From assembly GCA_036897095.1 (NCBI GenBank), contig JAYMSP010002380.1:1-24666 (forward strand): a DNA stretch of 24,666 nt, in the 5' to 3' direction. Source of the DNA: Plantago elongata (lineage: Eukaryota; Streptophyta; Magnoliopsida; Lamiales; Plantaginaceae). The notes under the pieces were generated by a model. That model was not told the DNA's origin and did no database searches. It saw only the letters and a program-made list of their open reading frames with translations. Shown piece by piece: positions 1-10,423 of this stretch. Position 1 is the stretch's first letter; the number at the start of each line of letters is the position of its first letter. The position numbers and the translations under genes are program-made.

Positions 1-279
1 ATGCTTGACTATCCTCACTGAGTCCTAGTGACTGACACTCTCCCTGTTTCAATAATTTTGTTTTCCCAGATTTTGAGCACGCTGAAGGATTGGGTAGCTA
101 GCAGATAGCCGGTCTCAGACTGATTCCGCTGCTAATATTAGTATAAACGTGTATTTTCCTGTTTTAAATTATCCAGTACATTGGGCATTGTAACGGATAA
201 TGTTTTGATATTTTAATATAAATGTATTTGGAATATTCGGCACAACCCTTGACGTCTGAACCAGATCCCGGCTGTTACA
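1..279 (+). mobile_element. 3' end of a large LTR (retrotransposon LTR fragment)
   Basis: Positions 1-134 align almost without gaps to 13313-13448, including shared blocks such as GTTTCAATAATTTTG and CCCAGATTTTGAGCACG. The match is roughly 80 percent by eye. The segment then runs about 145 bp further and ends in GGCTGTTACA at 279, a plausible LTR 3' terminus (CA end). No primer-binding site complementary to a tRNA 3' end follows within the next 30 bases, so this is more likely a 3' LTR or solo LTR than a 5' LTR. The left part lies outside the window. Large LTRs of this style are typical of plant Ty3/gypsy chromoviruses, but no coding domain is present to prove the family. Confidence 0.7.
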
Positions 280-340
280 AGTGTGATTGTCATCTAACCA
301 AATGGCAGGTGAAAGCTATTGGTCTCAGGCTGTCACCTCT

Positions 341-1386
341 CTACAAAGCCGATATCGAAGAAGGGTCTATTGACTCGAACATACAAGTTTCCAGGTGAGA
401 TATTCGACTATCATTCAACCATGTAAGAACCTCAACATCATTAACATGTAAATAACCACGTCTTCCATATCTGAATGGCAGGCCATCGGTGGTCGAACGA
501 ACTGTATTTATGGAATTTGTTAGATCATACATTAGTTACTTTAAAAATGACATAACCCAAGTTAAACATTTACATGTACTAATAAGAAATATGGTTTACA
601 TAAAAAAATGAAGACATTAATGAAATATCATAACCACCAAGTTACCTCATTTCCATTCCATATGTGATAAAGAATATGGTTTCCAAATGTGGTAATCAAG
701 TTCTTCAGCTTAGGCACTCCATCATCTACCATACTAGTCATACTATCATATCCAGAATCATAAATTGCCCCACTCGATCCTACTACACGGACAGCTGAAT
801 CTTGCTCCCCTAATGATTGCTTATCATCAGTAGCATATTAGTGAGATGGTACAACCATCAGGCCTTTCCCTTTCTTTCTCCCAGGCATCCATGGTCGAGG
901 TGGTAATCTTCTCCTTTGAGCCTGGTACTGCTCATCTCTCAGCGTATGCAACTGCTTCTGGAGACGGGATCACATCATCATCCTCATCCTCATCATAAGA
1001 GTGAACTACTGCAGAAGTCAACAAAGTATTTTTGTAATACACAAACTAAATCAACAAAGGTATCAAGCACAAATACACGCTAAAATTATTACAATACACA
1101 TTCACAACAATTCGGCAAACATGCATAAGCAATACGAAAATCTAATTAAAATGAAATTAGACATATGAATACCTGGAGATGGTACCAAAGATCGAATAGG
1201 AGTCGCAATATGAATGTGGGATGCCGAGTTCCCATCCCAATGAGGCGTATCGATGTTATCAGCATCCATAGCAACCACTTTGTCATTTGTTGCACGCTTC
1301 TGACGTGATCCAGTAACAATTCGACCATGGAGACGTTCGGAATGATCAACATCTTTTTTCTGTTTTCCAGCTCGATACTTATCCAT
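341..1386 (-). pseudogene. Remnant of an unrecognised intron-containing gene
   Basis: Minus-strand exons with believable splice sites are visible. One runs 1386 to 1173: an AG acceptor precedes an ATG, it has 71 codons, it is basic and starts MDKYRAGKQKKDVDHSE, and it has a GT donor after CCATCTCCAG. The next runs 1008 to 646: acceptor CTTCTGCAG, an acidic run YDEDEDDD, then a donor after AATGAG. A third open stretch is 532 to 341 (start MYDLTNS, end SISAL). The second exon is broken. The frame that joins correctly to the first exon ends after EAVAYAER. The frame that looks like the continuation (LRDEQYQAQRRR, then MPGRKKGKG) is shifted by one base and has its own stop before YATDDKQ. I do not recognise the family. 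It could be a captured host-gene fragment or an accessory transposon protein. A weak TATA-like TTAAATAC lies at 2084-2091 upstream. Confidence 0.5.
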
Positions 1387-1758
1387 CTACATTAAACAAG
1401 AATCACAATAAATCAACAAATAATCCATAAAAACCAAAACAACATGCAAAATACAAAAATAAATAATTACACAATAACAATCGTGGCATATACATATGTA
1501 ATACAACAAAAAATTGGTCACAAATAGAATAAAACTTGTTAGAAAATTTATTAAATGCATAATAAAAAGTTACATTATAAATTACAACATGTTCATCAAA
1601 CATTAAGCAATATGTAGACAAAACAATTAAGAAGAATCAGTATAAAAGCAAGAAAACAAATAAAAAACAGTTAAACTGGACTGTTTACAGCAAAAATCGG
1701 GTCAGGTTAGCACCGATAACACTAAAAAAGGTAAAACATAAAAAGGTTCAATCGGACT

Positions 1759-1949
1759 GGTTCTGGCCAGAACCGGTCCTCGCCAGAACCGAATATGGCC
1801 AGGACCAGGTCCTGGTTAGATCGAGATCTGCCAGATCTCGATCCCCTGATCGGATCTTCCAAGCTCCGATCGAAGTTCTAACAACTCCCATCGGTGCTTC
1901 GACTGTTGGCCGGATTCCGGCCAACGGCCCATCGTGGAATCCGGCCAAC
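1759..1949. repeat. Cluster of perfect short palindromes in a GC-rich island
   Basis: At least five inverted repeats occur in 190 bp. They are GGTTCTGG/CCAGAACC (1759-1774, no spacer), AGGACC/GGTCCT (1801-1813, 1-base spacer), GATCGAGATCTG/CAGATCTCGATC (1819-1843, 1-base spacer), GATCGGA/TCCGATC (1848-1871) and GTTGGCCGGATTCC/GGAATCCGGCCAAC (1905-1918 with 1936-1949). The last one contains a nested TTGGCCGGA/TCCGGCCAA pair (1906-1924). The island is strongly GC-rich against AT-rich surroundings. An 82-codon open frame on the minus strand covers it but looks like a by-product of the composition. Confidence 0.75.
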
Positions 1950-2032
1950 AACCCCCTTTCCCCGAGGCTCCGACGATTTATCAAGTTGACGAACAAAAAT
2001 GTAAAATACTAACCTTTCGATTTCTCATTCAT

Positions 2033-3186
2033 GTTCTTCGATTTCGTTTGAATGGTCATTCGATCGAATAGGAAGGAGGAAGTGTATTTAAGGGGGCTAA
2101 ATGATAAATTTAAAATCTTTTTTGTTCAAATTGTATTATATTTCAAATTTTAGGAGTTATTTTACAATTTTATTTAATTTTAAGTAAAATTATAATATAT
2201 TTAAATTGTGTCCTGCGTTTAATATATTTAGTCCTATGTTTAAAAACTCCCTTGTAGAATTGAAGAATTTAGAGTGAAAAGGCAAAGTTTTGGCCTAGAG
2301 AAGGAAGGGTGAAGCAATGGTCTTGATGGGAAACTGTCTGGATGTGACTTACTCCACATGACTGGCATTAGCTATGGTTGAGACAGAAAGGAAAAAGGTG
2401 GAGGAATTTTTGTGTAGCAAAATAGTGATTGTTACACTTGTGATTTTAATTGTAATTTATTGATTTATATACCAGTGTAAACCTTATTTTCGTTGTTATT
2501 AATTTATAAGGTAGTGCAGTGGAATAAAATTGAAGTGGTGAGGAGGAGGTGTATAGTTCAATTTTTATAAGGTATAAAGTGGTTTAGGAGTAAAGAGATA
2601 TTAATATATGAGAAAATAATTATAATTTTGACCGTTTAGAAAAAAATACCGATTAAAAAATAAATCAGGTTTGTATATTAGATTTGAAACCCCCATAATA
2701 TGAGCCATCAAGACTCTGCACTAGCGCAATCCAGTCCATGTATAGACTTCATACAAACAGAGCTATATTTTGGGCTAGTCTGTCGGACTATTCTATTCTT
2801 TAGCCCACTTGTATGAGATGTTGCTAGATAATTAGGGAATGGACCACAAGCATATTAACCGGGAGAGCCGAAGATCATTTTTACGTAGAAATAACATTTC
2901 AAAAATGGTTATAAAAAAACTATATCACGTGCACACTGTAATATAAAAATAATTATATCATACTATAATATAATATTAGGTTTGAAAATTGTATTATGTG
3001 AACACTATATACAATTCTTTCTGTATATTACAGAAAACTGGGCATCTTTTGGGAAAAAAAAATAACTGGTTCCTTTTTGTCTTTTGACTCAAAAAGAGGT
3101 AGGTGGCAAGAATTTTCCCTATTAACCGGGATAATTTGCCCGGGTCCAAACTCATAAACGGCAGTCTCGATCTCGAAGGATAACAT
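2033..3186. other. AT-rich stretch without a recognisable gene
   Basis: I see no open frame of note, no RNA gene and no clear terminal repeat here. A short A+G-rich interval (about 2280-2420) has a plus-strand ATG that stops after a dozen codons. The rest is low-complexity AT-rich sequence with poly-A/T runs near 2640 and 3050. Confidence 0.5.
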
Positions 3187-3477
3187 AAATAACTAGGACT
3201 TTTCTATTTTCAGACCGGCTTCGTACCGACCTGAACATAGATCTCCATTAGATGTTCACCATATGACATGTAATTCAATATGAGTCATCAGGTTTGATTC
3301 TAAGGTAATTTTAAGTAGATTGATTATTATGTTATTTTTTCATAATTAAATATGTTCAGAATATTCAAATTGACTATTATATTCTTAGTGATATAATTAT
3401 ATTTAAAACATATGCAAACATAACACACAATAATAAAAAAGAGGGCAAATTATTTCTACACCTCCTGTTAGATTTAA

Positions 3478-4628
3478 AAGTTGCAGATGGCTACCACCCA
3501 AATCAACAATTACATATAAGTCCTAGTCGATAAAAATCAATTACATCAAGGTCCACGAATTTGACTTTCAGCGAACTTAAGCCAGAAAAAGTGATTTCAG
3601 ATTTTGCATTTGACCAAACAGCCTTAAATCCACGTGAGGATCACATGAGTACCTGGATGTAATTGATTTGGTTTATCCGGTACTTACCCGTAATTAATTT
3701 AGTTACATTTATTTGTAAAGCATTCAACTGAACTAGTATGAAAACACGTTTATGTCTCCCCTTTCTTCCACCCGTTTACAACCGTAAATCACCTTCTTCT
3801 CCGATCGTTCTTGTTTTGCGCGCTCCTGTTCCCCACCCCAAAATTATTCACAGAGTCAGACTTTGGTTGCATTAATCATCTTATTATCCTCTTGGAATTG
3901 CAAGTTTATGGAAAAATCCAAGAAGGCTAATCAACCTCTCAACAAATTGGTAAAGCTCGTACAACAGCTCCGTCATTTTCCACCTCATGTCTGATTTCAG
4001 CTTCGTTCTCCTCCGAACACAAACAAATCAAGTCATCATTTACCTTGACTAGGCACATAAAGGCTGAAATAAACTACTCAATTACATACGCACTATATTT
4101 TTTTGTGATATACAGAGAAGAAGCTTGAAATTGAGAGAAACCCATTCAACTTCTCTTTCTCCTTCTTTTGGGTCCTGGCTGGAAGTTCCCGTTCGTCCTC
4201 TGACAAATGTTAATTGCTCATAAAAACGAAGAGAAAAGGCTACGCAGAAGATGGGGAAGTGGAGCGCAGAAGATGGACAATCGAAGAAGAAGATTTCAGC
4301 GCAGAAGAAAGAACAAGTCGCGCAACAACACAGTCCCCGACAACACTCAAACGCGAAGAAGACGCAGACGGGAAGAAGATGGAGACGTGAAGAAGATGCA
4401 GACGGGAAGAAGACGGACATGGGAAGATGACAGAGAGTTTTGGCGGATGGGAGAAAGAAAGGTAATTGTGGTACTGTAATTTTTCCAATCCAATTAAAAG
4501 TGAAAAGAGTTGTTAAGTCTGTGTTTGGTTTGACTCTAAATGAATAGTAAATTAAGTTGGTCAACATTTTTACGGATTTATGAACCTGGATGTAATTATT
4601 AATTTCGAAAGATCCATATGCAACATTA
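3478..4628. repeat. Degenerate inner inverted repeat inside the MULE
   Basis: About 50 bp at 3479-3528 (GTTGCAGATGG ... AACAATTACAT) resembles the reverse complement of about 4575-4626 (GTTGCATATGG ... TAATAATTACAT). This suggests an older element nested in the MULE. The similarity is imperfect and I cannot define ends or a target duplication. Confidence 0.3.
4225..4445. repeat. Purine-rich GAAGAAG low-complexity tract
   Basis: The plus strand is a run of degenerate GAAGAAGA and GCAGACGGGAAGAAG units. One unit of about 24 bases (AGACGCAGACGGGAAGAAG) recurs near 4355, 4385 and 4395. Open frames on both strands here (Arg/Glu-rich on plus, Ser/Phe/Leu-rich on minus) follow from the composition and are not genes. 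Confidence 0.6.
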
Positions 4629-5357
4629 CAAAATTAATTGCAAAGCCATGATTATTGGTGTTTTCAAGCCGTAAGATGGAAGATGAGCTGGGAAGACTTC
4701 TATCTTCTCTCGTTTTTGGTCTCTATATATATATAATTAGTTTGTACTTGATCTTCATCATTTTTTAGATTCTTTTCTGCTCGAATGAAACCAGCAAGTT
4801 GGTTTTCAAGTTGTACAATTGGTGTATGGATTATTGAATTTCTGAAGAATACGAACAACCTTAATTCTCCAATAAATAAAAAGAATAGTGTTCTTGAATC
4901 GTTTAGTTAGTGCTATGAATGTTAGATTGGGTAGATAAGAGAACGCGTTCGTCACATGTAGGCCGAGAGTAACAAGTGTAAATTAAATAATGCATGTTAG
5001 CGTTGAGAGTCTGAGAGATGGGAAGACATGATCACATAAATACGATGCAGAGAAACAAAATTATGTTTATGTTTATTGTAAGAGTTGGGGTGGGATTAAT
5101 TAAAATTTATGCAATAATATATCTAATTAAAATTTTAATAGGAGCATTGTTGTACAATCATATTTTACTAATTAAAATATAATTAATATGATATAATTTT
5201 GAGATCGTACTTCTTAATTATCTAACAAAAATATATATGTAGGTCGGTATGAAGCCGATCTGTTAATAGAAAAGTCCAAATAACTATATTCCACAACTTA
5301 GATATATAAACAGTCCTCATTTGTGTACTTGTAAAACTAAGAACATGGAGAACAACA

Positions 5358-5363
5358 TTTATT
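5358..5363 (-). terminator. PolyA signal (AATAAA) of the defensin gene
   Basis: On the minus strand an AATAAA hexamer lies about 207 bp downstream of the defensin stop codon, a normal 3'UTR length for a plant gene. A (CAA)n microsatellite, which reads GTT-rich in the transcript, lies in the 3'UTR at 5390-5407. T-rich sequence follows the signal. Confidence 0.5.
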
Positions 5364-5569
5364 TTAAGAAGTACAATGATAAACAAGTCAACAACAACAA
5401 CAACAATACCACGAAGAAGATTAAAGTACACATAACACATGAACCTCGCTAAACAGGGTAAAAACAGAGTCGTACGCAGAAGCTTATGGTGAGAACAGAA
5501 CTGGGACGCATGCATATTGAACAATCTGATATCAAGTTGAAGTTCTTGATGCAGAGTTCGATTTGATCA

Positions 5570-6477
5570 TTAGCAGAAGTAACAATAACAAGCGAAACCC
5601 CATCCCCTGTGATGACATGCTCCGTGCTTAGCCTTCTCCCATGTTATGCATTGTTTGTTACACTTGCTCGTGTTCAGGCACAACCCCGACCATGTCTTGC
5701 TCAACCGGGGACACACATTTGCATCTACCATCTGGACATCTACATGGGGCGAAATAGGTATTTATATTTAATTAGAGCACGAAGTCATGTTTACCTAAAA
5801 TATGTGAAATTTATAGAAAATATTGATCTATTTCTAAACGTCAAACGAAAATTACATTTTATAACAATTATCTTAGACTACTAGACTAAAATTACTTAGA
5901 AAAACTTGATTTATAAGGAGATCTAAAGTCTTTAAATTATCATTTATATAAATGTATTAACTAACAAATTAAGACAACAAAGCGCATTAATATGTGTTGG
6001 GAAAATAAAAAACTAGATTTAATACTTTTCTTTAAACGGTCTTCGAAATCGAACACATCAATACTCTTTAATTTGCCTCTGACAGTGTATCACATTAATA
6101 TGTGTTGTCATTGATTCCACTAATTTCATTGAATATTAGACATTTAAGATTTAAAATTAATTTCTAATTTAAAACTTTAAATTAAAGACAATTAACTTTA
6201 TAAAAGTCAAAATGAAAAATGTTAGAGGGACTGAGAATAAATATAAAGAGTTATGTAAATAAACATATTCAAATTGAGTTTTTAAGCAATTTTTGTATTA
6301 AAAAATACAACCGATATTAAATTTTCTCAATTCAAATTCAGAACTAAACACTCTTATATTTCTTGACTTTTTAGATTTAAAAAATAAAAGTGAAATAGGA
6401 TTACCGTATGAGGCAATGAGGAGAATGCTGAAGAAGAGGGTTAAGAACATTGTGGGGTTAATTTGGGACTTGGCCAT
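5570..6477 (-). CDS. Plant defensin (gamma-thionin), two exons, apparently intact
   Basis: Exon 1 is 6477 to 6405: ATG plus 24 codons, MAKSQINP then a hydrophobic stretch FLTLFFSILLIAS, i.e. a secretory signal peptide. A phase-1 intron (6404 to 5740, 665 bp, GT...AG) follows. Exon 2 is 5739 to 5570 and ends in TAA, giving 80 residues in total. The mature part has eight cysteines at 34, 45, 51, 55, 66, 75, 77 and 80, spacing C-x10-C-x5-C-x3-C-x10-C-x8-C-x1-C-x2-C. The usual plant defensin spacing is the same except x3 at the end. The family marks are present: SGLC glycine before Cys2, Glu59, and the gamma-core G-A-C starting at Gly64. Intron phase and position (between signal and mature domain) match plant defensin genes. 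Members are secreted antimicrobial or signalling peptides stabilised by four disulfides. A TATA box and polyA signal bracket the gene. No lesion is seen. The target of the peptide cannot be inferred. Confidence 0.88.
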
Positions 6478-6560
6478 TTTTATCTTGATTTTGCAAGTAG
6501 CAAGTGTTGTATTAGTTTTGCAGTGCTAGCTTGATGAATGAAAATGTTGTCAAAGGGTGA

Positions 6561-6569
6561 TATTTATAG
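6561..6569 (-). promoter_or_regulatory. TATA box of the defensin gene
   Basis: On the minus strand CTATAAATA lies 84 bp upstream of the defensin ATG, so a start site about 30 bp downstream would leave a 5'UTR of about 55 bp. The leader is A/C-rich, as in many short plant leaders. Confidence 0.7.
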
Positions 6570-6792
6570 GGTTAAGTTCTCACTAGTATAGTATACTAAT
6601 TAGGTTCTGTTATTTTAAAATAAAATCTACTTAACTAAATTAAAATGAATTAAATTTAAATAAAAGAAACTTGACTGAATTTAACTAAATTGTATTAAAT
6701 TGAAATAAAATAAAATATAAATTATAATTAAACTATCAAATTAAACTGAATTGGATTGATTTTAAGTTAGGTGAGGAATAACTTCCCCTATA

Positions 6793-7146
6793 AGTCAACT
6801 CAAGATTAATAAGGCACCTTGAAACTTAACATTTTAATTCAATGGAAAATCGAGCTACTTTTTCGGCACTTCGTACGTGACATGAACATGAGTTGTTGAC
6901 TTACTACTATTTGACTACAAGCATGCATGTATCCATTCATCTTTATCTAGAGTTGACGAGATTTTGATTGGGATGGCATTTAAATGTCTCATTTGACTCG
7001 ATGAATATTGATTTGGTCTAAAATACACTTTAAATACTCTCATTTTAATTTCATTTCAAATACAATTTCATCAAAATCAACATTCAAATGCCATGACAAT
7101 CAGCCTCTCATATTAATTAAGGTTCACGTTGTTAATTTTCAGTCAA
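6793..7146. promoter_or_regulatory. Five W-box cores (TTGACT) upstream of the defensin
   Basis: TTGACT occurs on plus at 6896-6901, 6911-6916 and 6993-6998, and as AGTCAA (minus-strand TTGACT) at 6793-6798 and 7141-7146. They lie about 0.3-0.67 kb upstream of the defensin ATG. W-boxes (TTGACY) are bound by WRKY factors in pathogen-response promoters. By composition fewer than one would be expected in 354 bp. Function is inferred from spacing and gene type only. Confidence 0.4.
6966..7101. repeat. Short MITE-like inverted-repeat element
   Basis: GATTGGGATGGCATTTAAATG-type sequence at 6966-6986 matches the reverse complement of 7081-7101 at about 18 of 21 positions, with 94 bp between. Size and AT-rich middle suggest a small MITE. 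No target duplication is evident. It overlaps the putative W-box region. Confidence 0.35.
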
Positions 7147-7574
7147 CTTATAAGTAGTTTTACTTGAGCAATGATGTACCAAAGATCTTCACCCTACTAC
7201 ATGCTTATGTAACGGGACTACTTGCAATCTTCATTTTTTAAATTTCTTTTGTCTCTATTCTCTATGTGATGTGTTTTCTTTTCTTTTAATTATGCAGGCT
7301 TGAAGTTTGATACTATTATTTTGCTCTCGTCCCAAGTGATCAGGCATATCTTGACACACCAATTTTGCGGTAGTGTTGATTATATTTAGATAATGAACCA
7401 TTCGACGTGTCTGATAGGAATTAAGTTTATCGCTAATTACCACCTCTTAAGCCGAAAGATCCGCTAATTCTTGCAGAGATGCGTACTTATCTAACTAATC
7501 CTCAACTTGATTGGTATTTATGGATTTCAAATGGATTTAATAATCATCATTTAACTGATTGAGATTATGTGTTC
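7147..7574. other. Intergenic stretch, nothing recognised
   Basis: The minus-strand open frame at 7255-7443 (62 codons) shows no motif and no neighbouring exon. I see no RNA gene or clear repeat. Confidence 0.4.
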
Positions 7575-9640
7575 TATGCTAAAACCTTGAAAAACGTAAG
7601 ATGTTTCAAAAAAATAAAAAAAGTCAATGTGTTTTTGAATTTTTGCGATTTTTGAATTTTAGTGGTTTAACCGGTCGAATCTTTTTAAAAATCGTCGAGA
7701 CACACATTTTTATTATGATTTTAATAGAGTATATTATGGTTTTAAGTTAATAGTATTGAAACTTTTAGTTACAGTTTTAACGTATTTTATTAATATTTTA
7801 AGATATAATTTGATGATTTTAATGTATAAGTATTATGTCTCAATCATTATTTAATTTGTCTGTTAAGTTTTAAGAGAGATGTGATGTTTTTAAGGAGTTA
7901 TATAATAGTTTTTAAGATGGTTTGTTATAGTTCTAATTGACAATCTAATTTCATTAAATCACAATTGAAAGTCTAAAATATCCAGGAAGATAATAAAACA
8001 AGTTTAAAATAGGCTATTGCGACAAGAAACACTCAATTATTTAAAAGTTTGAAAACATATAATCTAAAAAAAATTACAATAAACAATCATTCGATTTTTT
8101 CATACAAATACAAATTAAGTTGTTAAATACTTTCTTTTGAACTACACTAATTGTTGGTGAACTTCGGCTTCCTGTAAATTGTTGCTTGTGCTTGTTGTTT
8201 CACTAATGCAATCAAACCTTTGAGAGTCCTAGCATGAAGCTCGATGTTATCATCATCACCTGCTTAAAACATTCAACAACTAAATTAATAACAATAACAG
8301 CTCTCATTAAACTATCATATTGGTGCTTAAAAAAAAAGAACATGCAAAGCAAACCCAAAGTAATAAAATTTATGCTTAAAACCATATCAGTTCCCCTTAA
8401 AACTATAAGAATACCTATTAAAACTATAACAAAAAAGGAATATTCAACACAAGCTAACAACATTAACATCCATGCTTAAAACCTTGACAACGCATTGTAA
8501 AACTATAATAATATATTTTAAAAGCTATAGCAAATCATTAGCAAACAATCAAATCATAAATATTTTCTATAAGCTAAAAACACTAATTTTGATGCGTAAA
8601 ACTACAACAATAGATCTTAAAATATAATATATGTACGAAAAATAGTAATATGCACCAATATTGAACACAAGCTTAAAGTAGCAAATTTGGAACTTAAAAT
8701 TGTATCAGTGCGTATAAAAACTACAACAATGCATATTAAAACTATAAGAAATCAGAAACATGCAAACCAAGCTAAAAACAATAATAGTGATATTTAAATC
8801 CATGAGATTGACTCTTAAAACAATAAGAATAACTTTTAAAACTATAACATAACACATGAAAAAATTAAATCGTGAATATTTCATCAAAAGCTAAAATCAC
8901 TACCGTTGGCACTTAAAACTTCAATAGCATATCTAAAAATTAAAATATGCGTTAAAGCAATAACGAACAAGAACATTAAATAGAAGCTAATAACATAATA
9001 ATAATGCTTACAATTTTAAACACCAATTATTAAAATATATGAATTCTCGTAAAATTATAATACTAAATTATGATATACACACACATACAATCACTATTTA
9101 ACATATTAAAAAAAAAACCTTCAATTCAGACAACAATCTCACGTTGAATTAAAAAAAAAAAACATATGAAGAAAGAAATTTTGATTATGAAAACTTAAAT
9201 GAAAATGAAAGGAGTATAAAGAAGCAGCGAGAAATACAATCAGTAAAGCAAAGGGAGGAAAAGGATAAGATAAAGCTTCTACCCAAATTCAACGTGTTGA
9301 GAGCACAGTGCACATTCCCCGAGACAAACAAACAACGCGAGAATATGAAACTTGATCTCCTAGTTAATTTTGATTGAAGAAAACCAGAGCCGTGAAGCTA
9401 GAATTCATTGGACCGGAATGACGACCACAACATCACACAGATTGCAAGGTGGTTTCAAATTTAGATTCGATCTCGGATTGTGCAGCTTCTCCTATGAGGA
9501 ACGCGACAATCAACATGAAGAAGAAGATCGACCACAGATTGGAGATTGGAGAGAGATGATGTTTATCTCACTAGATTTTTTAGAGAGAGAAAGTTGGTTG
9601 AGTGGTTATGGTTTAGTTAAAGTTGTGTTATTTAATTCGG
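7575..9640. repeat. AT-rich repeat family, copy A (opposed arrays of a ttaaaactata motif)
   Basis: The left portion (about 7578-7960) aligns in order with 20650-21100. Shared blocks include CTTGAAAAA, GTTACAG, TTTTAACGTATTTT and a stretch starting AAGAGAG. It is rich in tatagttttaa-type words. The right portion (about 8230-9060) holds a dozen or more degenerate copies of the complementary word, ttaaaactataacaa, so the two halves form a loose long inverted repeat. The outer right part (about 9280-9620) is more GC-rich. It contains a 103-codon plus-strand frame without recognisable domain. The layout suggests a non-autonomous DNA transposon, perhaps Mutator-like. The borders are approximate and I could not find a target duplication. 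Confidence 0.55.
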
Positions 9641-9682
9641 ATATTTATAACAAATGTACTTACCAGTTCATTATTATGTAAA

Positions 9683-10423
9683 CCGGATTTTCTTGTATAT
9701 GAAAATCTTCCATTTTACTATACAAACTCATGTTCTATTCAACTTAAAATCATTTCAGTTTCATTCAATTTAGTTCAATTCAGTTCAGTTCAATCTTGCT
9801 TCGTTATAATTTATAACTATAGTTAAGTTTAAATCCATTTAATCCAATTCAGTTGAATAAATTTTAGTTAAAAAGAATAAAACTTTAATGCTGATGAAAT
9901 CTTAATTTGACTTTAATGCTAATAATTCTAACTATCGTTTAGTAGATAAATATACTACTCCATAAGTACTACTTCACTAGTTGTAAATAGTGGTTGATTT
10001 AGTTTCATATAAATAAGAAATTGATTTTATTGAAAAAATAGTGTATTTAATTTTAAGTTTATTAATTATTAATAAAATCACTAATGTGTAGTGAATTTTC
10101 TAAGTATTACTATTCACTAGAGTGTAAGTTACACTAATTTATAATTATCTCCTATTAAAATGATAAGGATTCATGATGATCCTAGTTCTGGAATACAACA
10201 ATTTGATTAAACTAAATTTTAATTTTGAAAGGCTTTTTTTCTTTTTTTTTTGAATTAGACATTTCATTGTTTGAAGCTTTTCTTTTTTTCTTTTCTGAAT
10301 GCTTATGTGTTCCAAAGTTAAATAAAAAAAATCCATTAAGTATGATACCTTAATACTAAGGTTATGTTCTCTTCAATTGAAATTTATTAAAACTGAACTG
10401 AATGAAATTGAATTTAACTGAAG
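9683..10423. other. AT-rich stretch with MITE remnants and a T-rich tract
   Basis: Blocks of TTCAATTCAGTTCAGTTCAA type (about 9750-9800) and AACTGAACTGAATGAAATTG (about 10390-10410) look like pieces of a common plant MITE. Related words occur at 6600-6770. Poly-T/C runs lie at 10234-10250 and 10280-10296. A perfect AGTGTAA-g-TTACACT palindrome lies near 10120. No gene is supported. Confidence 0.4.

Larger units (their letters stand above)
3187..5286. mobile_element. Non-autonomous Mutator-like element (MULE) with 9-bp target duplication
   Basis: The element proper is 3196-5277 (2082 bp). Its ends are inverted repeats. The left begins GGACTTTTCTATTTTCAGAC and continues CGGCTTCGTACCGACCT. The right end read on the minus strand gives the same sequence with about four mismatches over 36 bp. 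It is flanked by a perfect 9-bp direct repeat AAATAACTA at 3187-3195 and 5278-5286. A 9-bp duplication with a G-initial TIR is the signature of the Mutator superfamily. No transposase frame is visible inside; the longest frames fall in a purine-rich low-complexity tract. It is therefore a deletion derivative mobilised in trans, if at all. The right end lies less than 100 bp past the polyA signal of the defensin gene. Confidence 0.85.

Noticed and set aside
280..300. Primer-binding site after the LTR end at 279
   Set aside because: The bases following the LTR are not complementary to a typical tRNA 3' end, so an internal retrotransposon region is not supported here.
1748..1996. 82-codon minus-strand frame
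   Set aside because: Explained by the GC-rich palindrome island; no recognisable motif.
4082..4567. 161-codon minus-strand frame and overlapping 90-codon plus-strand frame
   Set aside because: Both fall on the GAAGAAG low-complexity tract inside the MULE; residues reflect composition and no domain or splice partner is visible.
5609..5884. 91-codon plus-strand frame
   Set aside because: It is the antisense shadow of the defensin mature exon and adjacent intron.
8230..9060. CRISPR-like array of ttaaaactataacaa words
   Set aside because: Words are degenerate, spacing irregular and the context is a plant transposon; not a CRISPR.
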